Below, piece by piece: positions 1 to 6,822 of a stretch of 13,983 bases of DNA (positions are counted from its first letter, which is position 1; each line of letters starts with the position of its first letter). A model generated the notes under the pieces. That model worked only from the letters and a program-made list of their open reading frames with translations, did not search any database and was not told the DNA's origin. The DNA is taken from positions 1 through 13,983 of the forward strand of contig CALUCI010000150.1 of assembly GCA_943914515.1 (NCBI GenBank), in the 5' to 3' direction. The stretch comes from an uncultured Pseudomonas sp. (GTDB lineage: Bacteria; Pseudomonadota; Gammaproteobacteria; Pseudomonadales; Pseudomonadaceae). The position numbers and the translations under genes are program-made.

Positions 1-17
1 TTAGGAGTTAATCAATT

Positions 18-200
18 ATGGCTGTTCAGCAGAACAAAAAATCCCGCTCTGCCCGCGACATGCGCCGTTCGCACGACGCCCTCGAGGCCAGCGCGCTGTC
101 CGTAGAAAAAACCACTGGTGAAGTTCACCTGCGCCACCACGTTTCGCCAGAAGGCGTATACCGTGGTCGCAAAGTGATCGATAAGGGCGCTGACGAGTAA
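18..200 (+). CDS. rpmF: 50S ribosomal protein L32 (bL32)
   Basis: A 60-residue basic protein of the large ribosomal subunit. It opens with MAVQQNKKSRSARDMRRSHD and contains HLRHHVSPEGVYRGRKV, which closely match E. coli L32 (57 residues). It has no cysteines, so it is the zinc-free form. An excellent Shine-Dalgarno, TTAGGAG at 1-7, lies before the ATG. The gene is the upstream member of the conserved rpmF-plsX-fab cluster, and plsX follows after 3 bases, so the two are probably translated in a coupled way. The promoter and any upstream partner (usually a DUF177/YceD gene) lie outside the window. Confidence 0.98.
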   Translation: MAVQQNKKSRSARDMRRSHDALEASALSVEKTTGEVHLRHHVSPEGVYRGRKVIDKGADE

Positions 201-203
201 TCC

Positions 204-1214
204 TTGTCCGCTCAGATCATTGCGATTGATGCAATGGGCGGGGACTTCGGTCCCCGCAGCATTGTTCAGGCAAGCCTTGCTTGTCTTTCAGCTACGCCCT
301 CGCTTCACCTGACCCTCGTCGGTCAACCCTCCCTACTTGAAGACCTTGTCGCTGGCCAGTCGGCTGCGGATCGCTCGCGCCTGCAGATCGTTGCGGCTGC
401 CGAAGTGATCGGCATGGACGAGCGTCCCTCCCAGGCGTTGCGTGGCAAGCCTGACTCGTCAATGCGCGTGGCGCTTGAGCTGCTGCGCGATGGCAAGGTG
501 CAGGCCTGTGTCAGTGCCGGCAACACCGGGGCGCTGATGGCGCTTTCGCGTTATGTGCTGAAAACCCTGCCGGGCATTGATCGTCCTGCCATGGTTGCGG
601 CCATTCCGACTCAGTCCGGTTACTGCCAGTTGCTCGACCTGGGCGCCAACGTCGATTGCAGCGCCGAGCATCTGTTTCAGTTTGCCGTGATGGGGTCGGT
701 GGCCGCTCAGGCCTTGGGGGTTTCGCGGCCCCGGGTGGCATTGCTCAACATCGGCACGGAAGACATAAAAGGCAATCAGCAGGTCAAGCTTGCGGCCAGC
801 CTTCTGCAGCAGGCTCGGGGCCTCAACTACATCGGTTTTGTCGAAGGTGACGGGCTGTATCGTGGTGAGGCGGATGTGGTGGTGTGTGATGGTTTCGTCG
901 GCAATATCCTGCTCAAGTCGAGTGAGGGGCTGGCGACCATGATCGTCGCGCGTATCGAGGCGTTGTTTCGCGGCGGGCTCGCTTCACGGCTGGTGGGCAT
1001 GATGGCAATGCCGCTGCTCAAGCGCCTGCAGGCCGATCTCGCCCCGGCTCGGCACAATGGCGCGAGCTTTCTCGGGTTGCAGGGGATCGTCATCAAGAGT
1101 CACGGTTCTGCCGGGGTGCAAGGTTTTCAAAGTGCTATTCAGCGGGCCTTGATCGAGATCCACGAAGATCTGCCGCAGCGCCTGCATGGACGTCTTGAGG
1201 ATTTGTTGCTTTAG
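204..1214 (+). CDS. plsX: Phosphate acyltransferase PlsX
   Basis: PlsX makes acyl-phosphate from acyl-ACP and phosphate, feeding PlsY in phospholipid synthesis. It is a peripheral enzyme on the cytoplasmic side of the membrane. The 336 residues show the family's N-terminal IDAMGGDFGP (8-17), SAGNTGA (104-110) and LGANVDC (146-152), and the length is normal. The start is a TTG at 204, three bases after the rpmF stop. It is chosen because the nearest ATG in frame (231) would cut into the IDAMGGD motif. No good Shine-Dalgarno precedes it, so initiation is probably coupled to rpmF termination. Downstream, 128 bases separate it from fabD. Confidence 0.96.
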   Translation: MSAQIIAIDAMGGDFGPRSIVQASLACLSATPSLHLTLVGQPSLLEDLVAGQSAADRSRLQIVAAAEVIGMDERPSQALRGKPDSSMRVALELLRDGKVQACVSAGNTGALMALSRYVLKTLPGIDRPAMVAAIPTQSGYCQLLDLGANVDCSAEHLFQFAVMGSVAAQALGVSRPRVALLNIGTEDIKGNQQVKLAASLLQQARGLNYIGFVEGDGLYRGEADVVVCDGFVGNILLKSSEGLATMIVARIEALFRGGLASRLVGMMAMPLLKRLQADLAPARHNGASFLGLQGIVIKSHGSAGVQGFQSAIQRALIEIHEDLPQRLHGRLEDLLL

Positions 1215-1236
1215 GCATATTCCTCAGGAAATGGTT

Positions 1237-1254
1237 AAATGTGACCGCTTGGTT
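1237..1254 (+). promoter_or_regulatory. Element upstream of fabD shared with the acpP upstream region
   Basis: AAATGTGAC at 1237-1245 followed by CGCTTGGTT. The same nine bases, followed by GGATTGTTT, lie just after fabG at 3040-3057. The two copies match at 15 of 18 positions and both sit directly downstream of a stop codon in a long intergenic gap. It could be a regulator site or part of a promoter: GTGACC resembles a -35 and TCCAAT at 1265-1270 is a poor -10. The repeat is seen in the sequence; its function is inferred. Confidence 0.3.
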
Positions 1255-1283
1255 CTGTTTGCCATCCAATTTTCGATTTTCCT

Positions 1284-1305
1284 GTGTCCAGCCGCGGCTG
1301 GACAC
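1284..1305 (+). promoter_or_regulatory. Perfect 22-base palindrome between plsX and fabD
   Basis: The left arm GTGTCCAGCCG (1284-1294) is followed immediately by its exact reverse complement (1295-1305), then by a T-rich stretch (CTTACTTTTC). As RNA it would fold into a GC-rich hairpin of about 9 pairs with a four-base loop, a weak intrinsic terminator or RNA-processing structure. As DNA it would suit a dimeric regulator. The T-run is interrupted, so complete termination is unlikely, and fabD starts 37 bases downstream. Confidence 0.45.
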
Positions 1306-1342
1306 TTACTTTTCGACGACAAGATCACTAGGGGCTTGTTCA

Positions 1343-2281
1343 ATGTCTGCATCCCTCGCATTCGTCTTTCCTGGTCAAGGGTCGCAATCACTCGGCATGC
1401 TTGCCGAGCTGGGGGCTCAGCATCCGCTGGTCATCGACACCTTCCGCGAGGCCTCCGAGGCTCTGGGCTACGATCTCTGGGCACTGACCCAGACTGGTCC
1501 GGAAGAGCAACTCAACCAAACCGATAAAACCCAGCCTGCAATCCTGACGGCCTCCATCGCGCTGTGGCGCTTGTGGCTGGCGGAGGGCGGTGCGCGCCCT
1601 GCCTTCGTCTCCGGTCACAGCCTGGGTGAATACAGTGCCTTGGTCGCCGCTGGCAGCCTGAGCCTGGCCGATGCGGTCAGGCTGGTCGAGCGTCGTGGCC
1701 AGCTGATGCAGGAAGCCGTTCCGGCCGGGCAGGGTGCCATGGCGGCCATTCTTGGCCTGGACGATGCCGATGTCGTTGCTGTATGCGCCGAGGCCGCTCA
1801 GGGTGAAGTCGTTAGCGCGGTCAACTTCAACTCGCCGGGTCAGGTGGTCATCGCTGGCGCCAAGGCGGCAGTCGAGCGTGCCATCGAAGCCTGCAAGGCG
1901 CGTGGTGCCAAGCGTGCACTGCCGCTGCCGGTGAGCGTGCCGTCGCACTGCGAGTTGATGCGTCCGGCCGCCGAGCGGTTTGCCGAGTCGGTCAATGCGG
2001 TCGAGTGGAAGACTCCCGCGATTCCAGTGGTGCAAAACGTCAGTGCAGCGGTTCCGGCTGATCTGGAGACGCTCAAGCGGGATCTGCTGGAGCAACTGTA
2101 CAAGCCGGTCCGTTGGGTCGAGTGCGTACAGGCGCTCGCCGCCCAAGGTGCGGTGCAGTTGGTAGAGTGCGGCCCCGGCAAAGTGCTGGCTGGCCTGAAC
2201 AAGCGTTGTGCCGAAGGCGTGACCACCTACAACCTCAATACCCCGGATGCCGTCGCTGCCGCCCGTGCGGCGCTGGCCTGA
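1343..2281 (+). CDS. fabD: Malonyl-CoA:ACP transacylase FabD
   Basis: FabD moves malonyl from CoA to acyl carrier protein, giving the extender unit of fatty acid synthesis. The 312-residue protein begins MSASLAFVFPGQGSQSLGM. It shows the oxyanion-hole GQGSQ (11-15), the nucleophile motif GHSLGEY with Ser93, the Arg of VERRGQLM (about 117-118) that binds the malonyl carboxylate, and the catalytic His202 in VPSHCELM. All are as expected for the family. ATG 1343 is chosen because the FPGQGSQ motif sits at the usual distance from it and AGGGG (1330-1334) is 8 bases upstream. Upstream in-frame ATG 1241 would add 34 residues unlike the family. fabG follows after 15 bases. Confidence 0.97.
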   Translation: MSASLAFVFPGQGSQSLGMLAELGAQHPLVIDTFREASEALGYDLWALTQTGPEEQLNQTDKTQPAILTASIALWRLWLAEGGARPAFVSGHSLGEYSALVAAGSLSLADAVRLVERRGQLMQEAVPAGQGAMAAILGLDDADVVAVCAEAAQGEVVSAVNFNSPGQVVIAGAKAAVERAIEACKARGAKRALPLPVSVPSHCELMRPAAERFAESVNAVEWKTPAIPVVQNVSAAVPADLETLKRDLLEQLYKPVRWVECVQALAAQGAVQLVECGPGKVLAGLNKRCAEGVTTYNLNTPDAVAAARAALA

Positions 2282-2296
2282 ATTAGGAGAACTTGC

Positions 2297-3037
2297 ATGA
2301 GTCTGCAAGGTAAAGTTGCATTGGTCACCGGCGCCAGCCGTGGCATTGGCCAGGCTATCGCGCTGGAGTTGGGGCGTCTTGGCGCTACCGTGATCGGTAC
2401 CGCTACTTCGGCCTCGGGCGCGGAGCGGATCGCTGCCACGCTCAAGGAGCATGGCATCACCGGTACTGGCCTGGAATTGAACGTCACCAGCAACGAGTCG
2501 GTCACGGCTGTTCTGGCGACCATCCAGGAGCAGTTCGGCGCTCCGACCATCCTGGTCAACAACGCCGGCATCACCCGCGACAACCTGATGATGCGGATGA
2601 AGGACGACGAGTGGTTCGATGTCATCGATACCAACCTGAACAGCCTTTACCGTTTGTCCAAGGGTGTTCTGCGTGGCATGACCAAGGCTCGCTGGGGCCG
2701 TATCATCAGCATCGGCTCGGTGGTCGGTGCGATGGGTAACGCCGGTCAGGCCAACTACGCTGCTGCCAAGGCAGGCCTGGAAGGTTTCAGTCGCGCACTG
2801 GCACGTGAAGTGGGTTCCCGCGCCATTACCGTGAACTCGGTGGCTCCCGGTTTTATCGATACCGATATGACTCGCGAGTTGCCAGAGGCGCAGCGTGAAG
2901 CGCTGCAGACCCAGATTCCACTGGGTCGTCTGGGCCAGGCCGATGAGATCGCGAAAGTGGTTGCATTCCTGGCATCCGACGGTGCTGCCTATGTGACTGG
3001 CGCAACTATTCCAGTCAACGGCGGTATGTACATGTAG
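2297..3037 (+). CDS. fabG: 3-oxoacyl-ACP reductase FabG
   Basis: NADPH-dependent reduction of 3-ketoacyl-ACP, the first reductive step of each elongation cycle. It is a short-chain dehydrogenase/reductase of 246 residues. Visible motifs are the cofactor loop TGASRGIG (11-18), NNAG (88-91), and the catalytic Ser141, Tyr154 and Lys158 (YAAAK). The C-terminus, VTGATIPVNGGMYM, is typical of FabG. The ribosome binding site AGGAG (2285-2289) is 7 bases from the ATG. The surrounding ATTAGGAG also occurs in the antisense of the small RNA rgsA (see findings). A 195-base gap follows, so acpP can be expressed separately. Confidence 0.98.
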   Translation: MSLQGKVALVTGASRGIGQAIALELGRLGATVIGTATSASGAERIAATLKEHGITGTGLELNVTSNESVTAVLATIQEQFGAPTILVNNAGITRDNLMMRMKDDEWFDVIDTNLNSLYRLSKGVLRGMTKARWGRIISIGSVVGAMGNAGQANYAAAKAGLEGFSRALAREVGSRAITVNSVAPGFIDTDMTRELPEAQREALQTQIPLGRLGQADEIAKVVAFLASDGAAYVTGATIPVNGGMYM

Positions 3038-3039
3038 TC

Positions 3040-3232
3040 AAATGTGACGGATTGTTTAAAAAAAATGTCATACGAGCTGACTAAAATCCGTTATAAAGCT
3101 GCAATCAAATTCTAGGTAGCCGGTGGGTGCGTCGTTCGAAGGGTGCGTTACGCTTGAAAAGCAGGCGCCTTTCTATAAACTTACACACCGGCCAGCTGCC
3201 TGACATATGTCCATTAGGAGTGAAAACAAGGT
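3040..3232 (+). promoter_or_regulatory. acpP upstream region: likely promoter and structured leader
   Basis: The 195 bases between fabG and acpP are AT-rich in the first 80, as expected of a separate acpP promoter; ACP is needed in large excess over the enzymes. Candidate -10 boxes are TAAAAT (3082-3087), TATAAA (3092-3097) and TATAAA (3174-3179), but none has a convincing -35 at normal spacing, so no start site is assigned. GCCGGTG (3119-3125) and CACCGGC (3186-3192) are complementary and could close a long stem in the leader. The strong ribosome binding site TTAGGAG (3214-3220) lies in a segment complementary to rgsA. Confidence 0.45.
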
Positions 3233-3469
3233 ATGAGCACCATCGAAGAACGCGTCAAGAAAATCGTCGCCGAGCAACTGGGCGTTAAAGAAGAAGAAGT
3301 GAAGAACGAGTCTTCCTTCGTCGAAGACCTGGGTGCCGATTCCCTTGACACCGTTGAGCTGGTGATGGCTCTGGAAGAGGAATTCGAGACCGAGATTCCT
3401 GACGAAGAAGCCGAGAAGATCACTACTGTTCAAGCCGCTATCGACTACGTCAACAGCCACCAGGCTTAA
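3233..3469 (+). CDS. acpP: Acyl carrier protein AcpP
   Basis: The cytosolic carrier of growing acyl chains, used by FabD, FabG, FabF and PlsX encoded around it. At 78 residues it is very acidic, with the 4'-phosphopantetheine site in GADSLDTVEL (Ser37). The first residues, MSTIEERVKKIVAEQLGVK, are the classic bacterial ACP sequence. TTAGGAG lies 12 bases before the ATG. The leader segment 3211-3230 is nearly complementary to the small RNA RgsA encoded at 9281-9398, giving likely post-transcriptional repression. An intrinsic terminator follows 29 bases after the stop, so a short, abundant acpP mRNA is expected. Confidence 0.99.
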   Translation: MSTIEERVKKIVAEQLGVKEEEVKNESSFVEDLGADSLDTVELVMALEEEFETEIPDEEAEKITTVQAAIDYVNSHQA

Positions 3470-3498
3470 GACTTTGTAGTCGTCGCTTCTTGTCAGGG

Positions 3499-3534
3499 AA
3501 AAACCGCACTGCCTTTGCCGGCGTGCGGTTTTTT
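3499..3534 (+). terminator. Intrinsic terminator between acpP and fabF
   Basis: AAAAACCGCAC (3499-3509) pairs exactly with GTGCGGTTTTT (3523-3533) around a 13-base loop, and the stem ends in a run of six T. It is a textbook rho-independent terminator. It probably ends most acpP transcripts while some read through to fabF, giving high ACP relative to FabF. Confidence 0.9.
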
Positions 3535-3573
3535 CTTGCAGGAGATGTAGATAAACAGAATAAGGAGAGCGCT

Positions 3574-4818
3574 GTGTCGCGTAGACGCGTCGTGGTCACC
3601 GGTATGGGTATGCTGTCGCCACTGGGTACTGATGTGCCGGGCAGTTGGCAGGGCATTCTGGCTGGCCGCAGTGGCATCGGTCTGATCGAACATACGGACC
3701 TATCTGCCTACTCCACCCGTTTTGGCGGCTCGGTAAAGGGCTTTGATGTCGAGCAGTATCTGTCGCTCAAGGAAGCTCGCAAGCTCGATTTGTTCATTCA
3801 GTACGGCCTGGCTGCCGGCTTTCAGGCCGTGCGTAATGCCGGTCTCGAAATCACCGATGCCAACCGTGAGCGTATCGGTGTCGCCATGGGTTCGGGCATC
3901 GGCGGCCTGACCAATATCGAAGACACCAGCCGCACGCTGCATGACCAGGGACCACGGCGTATTTCGCCGTTTTTCGTTCCGGGTTCGATCATCAATATGA
4001 TTTCCGGTTTCCTGTCCATCCATCTGGGTGTACAGGGGCCGAACTACGCCATCGCCACAGCCTGTACCACGGGTACTCACTGTATTGGCATGGCGGCGCG
4101 CAACATCGCCTTCGGCGAAGCTGATGTGATGATTGCCGGTGGCTCGGAAATGGCCGCCTGTGGTTTGGGCATGGGTGGTTTCGGCGCCTCGCGGGCGTTG
4201 TCGACCCGCAATGACGAGCCGACTCGCGCCAGCCGTCCGTGGGACAAGGGGCGCGATGGTTTCGTTCTCTCCGACGGTTCCGGTGCGCTGGTTCTTGAAG
4301 AGCTCGAGCATGCCAAGGCGCGCGGCGCGACCATTTATGCCGAGCTGGTCGGTTTCGGCATGAGCGGCGACGCCTACCACATGACCTCGCCTCCCGAAGA
4401 TGGTGCCGGTGCTGCTCGTTGCATGGCCAACGCGTTGCGTGACGCCGGTGTCAACGCGCAAGAGGTCAACTACATCAACGCTCACGGTACTTCCACGCCT
4501 GCCGGCGATCTGGCAGAAGTTGCCGCGATCAAGTCGGTGTTCGGCGAGCATGCGTACAAGCTGGCCGTCAGCTCGACCAAGTCGATGACCGGTCACCTGC
4601 TGGGTGCTGCTGGTGCTGTCGAGGCAATCTTCAGCGTGCTCGCGATCAACGGGCAGGTCGCACCACCGACCATCAACCTCGATGAGCCTGATGTCGGCTG
4701 TGATCTGGACTTCGTGCCGCACGAGGCGCGCAGCATGCCCATCGACGTGGTCCTGTCCAACTCCTTCGGCTTTGGTGGAACCAACGGTTCGCTGGTGTTC
4801 CGCCGGTTCGCCGGTTGA
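3574..4818 (+). CDS. fabF: 3-oxoacyl-ACP synthase II FabF
   Basis: A condensing enzyme that joins malonyl-ACP to acyl-ACP, including the temperature-responsive elongation of palmitoleate known for FabF. The 414 residues carry the full Cys-His-His triad: Cys164 (ATACTTGTH), His304 (NAHGTSTPAGD) and His341 (KSMTGHLLGAAG), plus the C-terminal gating loop NSFGFGGTNG. The GTG at 3574 is chosen for its Shine-Dalgarno AAGGAG (3562-3567, 6 bases away) and because SRRRVVVTGMG is the usual N-terminus. An earlier in-frame start would run through the acpP terminator. The TGA overlaps the pabC ATG by one base. Confidence 0.97.
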   Translation: MSRRRVVVTGMGMLSPLGTDVPGSWQGILAGRSGIGLIEHTDLSAYSTRFGGSVKGFDVEQYLSLKEARKLDLFIQYGLAAGFQAVRNAGLEITDANRERIGVAMGSGIGGLTNIEDTSRTLHDQGPRRISPFFVPGSIINMISGFLSIHLGVQGPNYAIATACTTGTHCIGMAARNIAFGEADVMIAGGSEMAACGLGMGGFGASRALSTRNDEPTRASRPWDKGRDGFVLSDGSGALVLEELEHAKARGATIYAELVGFGMSGDAYHMTSPPEDGAGAARCMANALRDAGVNAQEVNYINAHGTSTPAGDLAEVAAIKSVFGEHAYKLAVSSTKSMTGHLLGAAGAVEAIFSVLAINGQVAPPTINLDEPDVGCDLDFVPHEARSMPIDVVLSNSFGFGGTNGSLVFRRFAG

Positions 4819-5633
4819 TGCAGCCCTGGGTCGATGGTCAAGGCGCCGATTCCCTGGCGCTGCAAAACCGCGGCCTGGCTTACGGCGATGGTCTTTTCGA
4901 GACCATCGCCGTTGCTGCAGGTCAGCCACGCCTGCTTGAGCATCACCTCGATCGCCTGGCGCTGGGTTGCCGGCGCCTGGCGATCGAAATCGATCACGAT
5001 CTGATCCGCGACGAGCTGTGCCGCTACTCCAGTTTGCTGGGGAGTGGTGTGGTCAAATTGATCGTGACCCGTGGCGATAGCCAGCGAGGCTATGCTGCCG
5101 CAGCCGGCGCCACTGCGCGCCGAATTCTCCAGGGCGGTCCCGCTCCTGTTTACCCTCCTGAGCATGCCCAGCAAGGTGTCAGCCTTTTCCCATGCCGCAC
5201 CCGCTTGTCCGAGCAGCCGTTGCTGGCCGGTCTCAAGCACCTCAATCGACTCGAGCAGGTTCTGGCGCGTGCCGAATGGCAGGGTGGCGAATATGCCGAG
5301 GGATTGATGCTGGATATGTCCGGGCGGGTGATCGAGGGCGTCTACAGCAACCTGTTTCTGGTCAGGAACGGCGAGTTGCTGACCGCTGATCTGAGCCGCT
5401 GCGGAGTGGCCGGGGTCATGCGCGCCGCGTTGCTGGAGGTTGCTGCACGCGAAGGGATTGCGCTGAGGGTCAGCGAACTGTCGTTGCAGGATCTTGAGCA
5501 GGCTGATGAGGTGTTCCTGTGCAACAGCGTTTATGGCATCTGGCCGGTCAGGTCATTTGCATCGCTGAACTGGTCGCCGGGGCCTCTCACCCGTAAACTG
5601 CAGGCCATTGCCCGTACGCTACTGGATGCCTGA
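4818..5633 (+). CDS. pabC: Aminodeoxychorismate lyase PabC
   Basis: PLP enzyme that converts 4-amino-4-deoxychorismate to p-aminobenzoate and pyruvate in folate synthesis. It is a class IV aminotransferase fold of 271 residues. Motifs are the N-terminal RGLAYGDGLFET (18-29), the PLP lysine Lys140 in LAGLKHLNRLEQVLA, the EGVYSNLF segment with Glu173, and CNSVYGIWPV near the end. The length fits PabC. The ATG overlaps the fabF stop (TGATG), so translation is coupled; no clear Shine-Dalgarno is seen. Branched-chain and D-amino acid aminotransferases share the fold, but the setting in the fab-mltG-tmk cluster supports PabC. Confidence 0.94.
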   Translation: MQPWVDGQGADSLALQNRGLAYGDGLFETIAVAAGQPRLLEHHLDRLALGCRRLAIEIDHDLIRDELCRYSSLLGSGVVKLIVTRGDSQRGYAAAAGATARRILQGGPAPVYPPEHAQQGVSLFPCRTRLSEQPLLAGLKHLNRLEQVLARAEWQGGEYAEGLMLDMSGRVIEGVYSNLFLVRNGELLTADLSRCGVAGVMRAALLEVAAREGIALRVSELSLQDLEQADEVFLCNSVYGIWPVRSFASLNWSPGPLTRKLQAIARTLLDA

Positions 5634-5636
5634 TTC

Positions 5637-6803
5637 GTGAGACGTAAATTGTTGCTGGTGCTGGAGATCGGTCTGATCCTGGCCGGCCTGGTGCTGGGGT
5701 ATTCCGCCTGGAAGGTGAGCTCGGCTGTAGAGCAGCCGCTGCATCTGAGCGGCGAAGAATTGCTCGATGTTCCCACCGGTACGAATCCCAATCGCATGTT
5801 CTACCGTATGGAAGATGACGGTCTGATCAAAAGCGCGTTCTGGCTGCGACTCTACTGGCGCTTCAATATGTCCGGTGTGGCCTTGCACACCGGTGAGTAC
5901 CGCATGACGCCCGGCATGACCGTGCGCGACCTGTTCGCCGACTGGCGGCGGGGCGATGTGGTGCAGTACAACCTGACGCTGGTCGAAGGCTGGACCTTCC
6001 GCCAGGTCCGTTCCGCCTTGTCCAGGCACGAAAAGATCAAGCAGACCCTCAATGACCTCAGCGATCGCGAGGTCATGGATCGTCTCGGCCATCCGGACGT
6101 TTTTCCTGAAGGACGCTTCTTCCCGGACACGTACAAGTTCGTCCGTGGAATGACCGATCTCGAGCTTCTCCAGCAAGCCTACGCCCGCCTCGAAGAGGTG
6201 CTGGCCAAAGAGTGGGCCGAGCGCTCCTCCGAAGTGCCTTACCGTGACCCTTACCAGGCGCTGATCATGGCGTCGCTGGTGGAAAAGGAAACCGGCGTGC
6301 CGCGTGAGCGCGGGCAGATCGCCGGGGTATTCGTCCGGCGGATGCGCATCGGCATGCCATTGCAGACCGACCCCACCGTGATTTACGGCATGGGTGAGCG
6401 CTATAACGGCAAGATCACCCGTGCCGACCTGCGTGAGCCAACTCCCTACAACACCTATGTGATTCCCGGCCTGCCGCCAACGCCCATCGCCATGGTCGGC
6501 CGCGAGGCGATCCATGCCGCGCTGAACCCGGTACAAGGCAGTAGCCTGTATTTCGTCGCCCGGGGCGACGGGAGCCATGTGTTCTCGGATGATCTCGATG
6601 CGCACAACTCGGCGGTTCGCGAGTATCAACTCAAGCGCCGCGCGGATTATCGCTCCAGCCCTGCGCCGGCACCTGCTGACGAGGCGGGGTCGCCGGTGGC
6701 TCCGTCTCCGCTGCCGCCTGCCGAGCCGGCTGCAAACGGTGGCAAAGATGCACCGGCAGCGCCGGACGCGAGCCCCGCAAGCACTGAGCCCACTTTGCAA
6801 TGA
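5637..6803 (+). CDS. mltG: Endolytic murein transglycosylase MltG (YceG family)
   Basis: Cuts nascent peptidoglycan strands at the inner membrane and is thought to set glycan chain length. The 388-residue protein starts with a short basic stretch and one membrane helix (about residues 5-24), leaving the rest periplasmic. The YceG domain shows LVEGWTFRQVR (115-125), PEGRFFPDTY (157-166), the catalytic EKET (216-219) and LQTDPTVIYG (242-251). The GTG start at 5637 comes 3 bases after the pabC stop, with no good Shine-Dalgarno. Residues about 340-388 are a Pro/Ala-rich low-complexity tail, making the protein longer than E. coli MltG (340 residues). Confidence 0.95.
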   Translation: MRRKLLLVLEIGLILAGLVLGYSAWKVSSAVEQPLHLSGEELLDVPTGTNPNRMFYRMEDDGLIKSAFWLRLYWRFNMSGVALHTGEYRMTPGMTVRDLFADWRRGDVVQYNLTLVEGWTFRQVRSALSRHEKIKQTLNDLSDREVMDRLGHPDVFPEGRFFPDTYKFVRGMTDLELLQQAYARLEEVLAKEWAERSSEVPYRDPYQALIMASLVEKETGVPRERGQIAGVFVRRMRIGMPLQTDPTVIYGMGERYNGKITRADLREPTPYNTYVIPGLPPTPIAMVGREAIHAALNPVQGSSLYFVARGDGSHVFSDDLDAHNSAVREYQLKRRADYRSSPAPAPADEAGSPVAPSPLPPAEPAANGGKDAPAAPDASPASTEPTLQ

Positions 6804-6822
6804 AATTTATCGAGGAAGGTTT

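Noticed and set aside
1388..2452. 354-codon open frame on the - strand across fabD and fabG
   Set aside because: It is the complement of two certain genes, resembles no known protein and arises from GC-rich third positions.
3700..4929. 409-codon open frame on the - strand opposite fabF
   Set aside because: It lies opposite a fully conserved fabF; its composition (His, Arg, Gly, Thr-rich) is typical of antisense shadow frames.
5619..6800. 393-codon open frame on the - strand opposite mltG
   Set aside because: Same reasoning: complement of a gene with all MltG motifs, with no start context or domain of its own.
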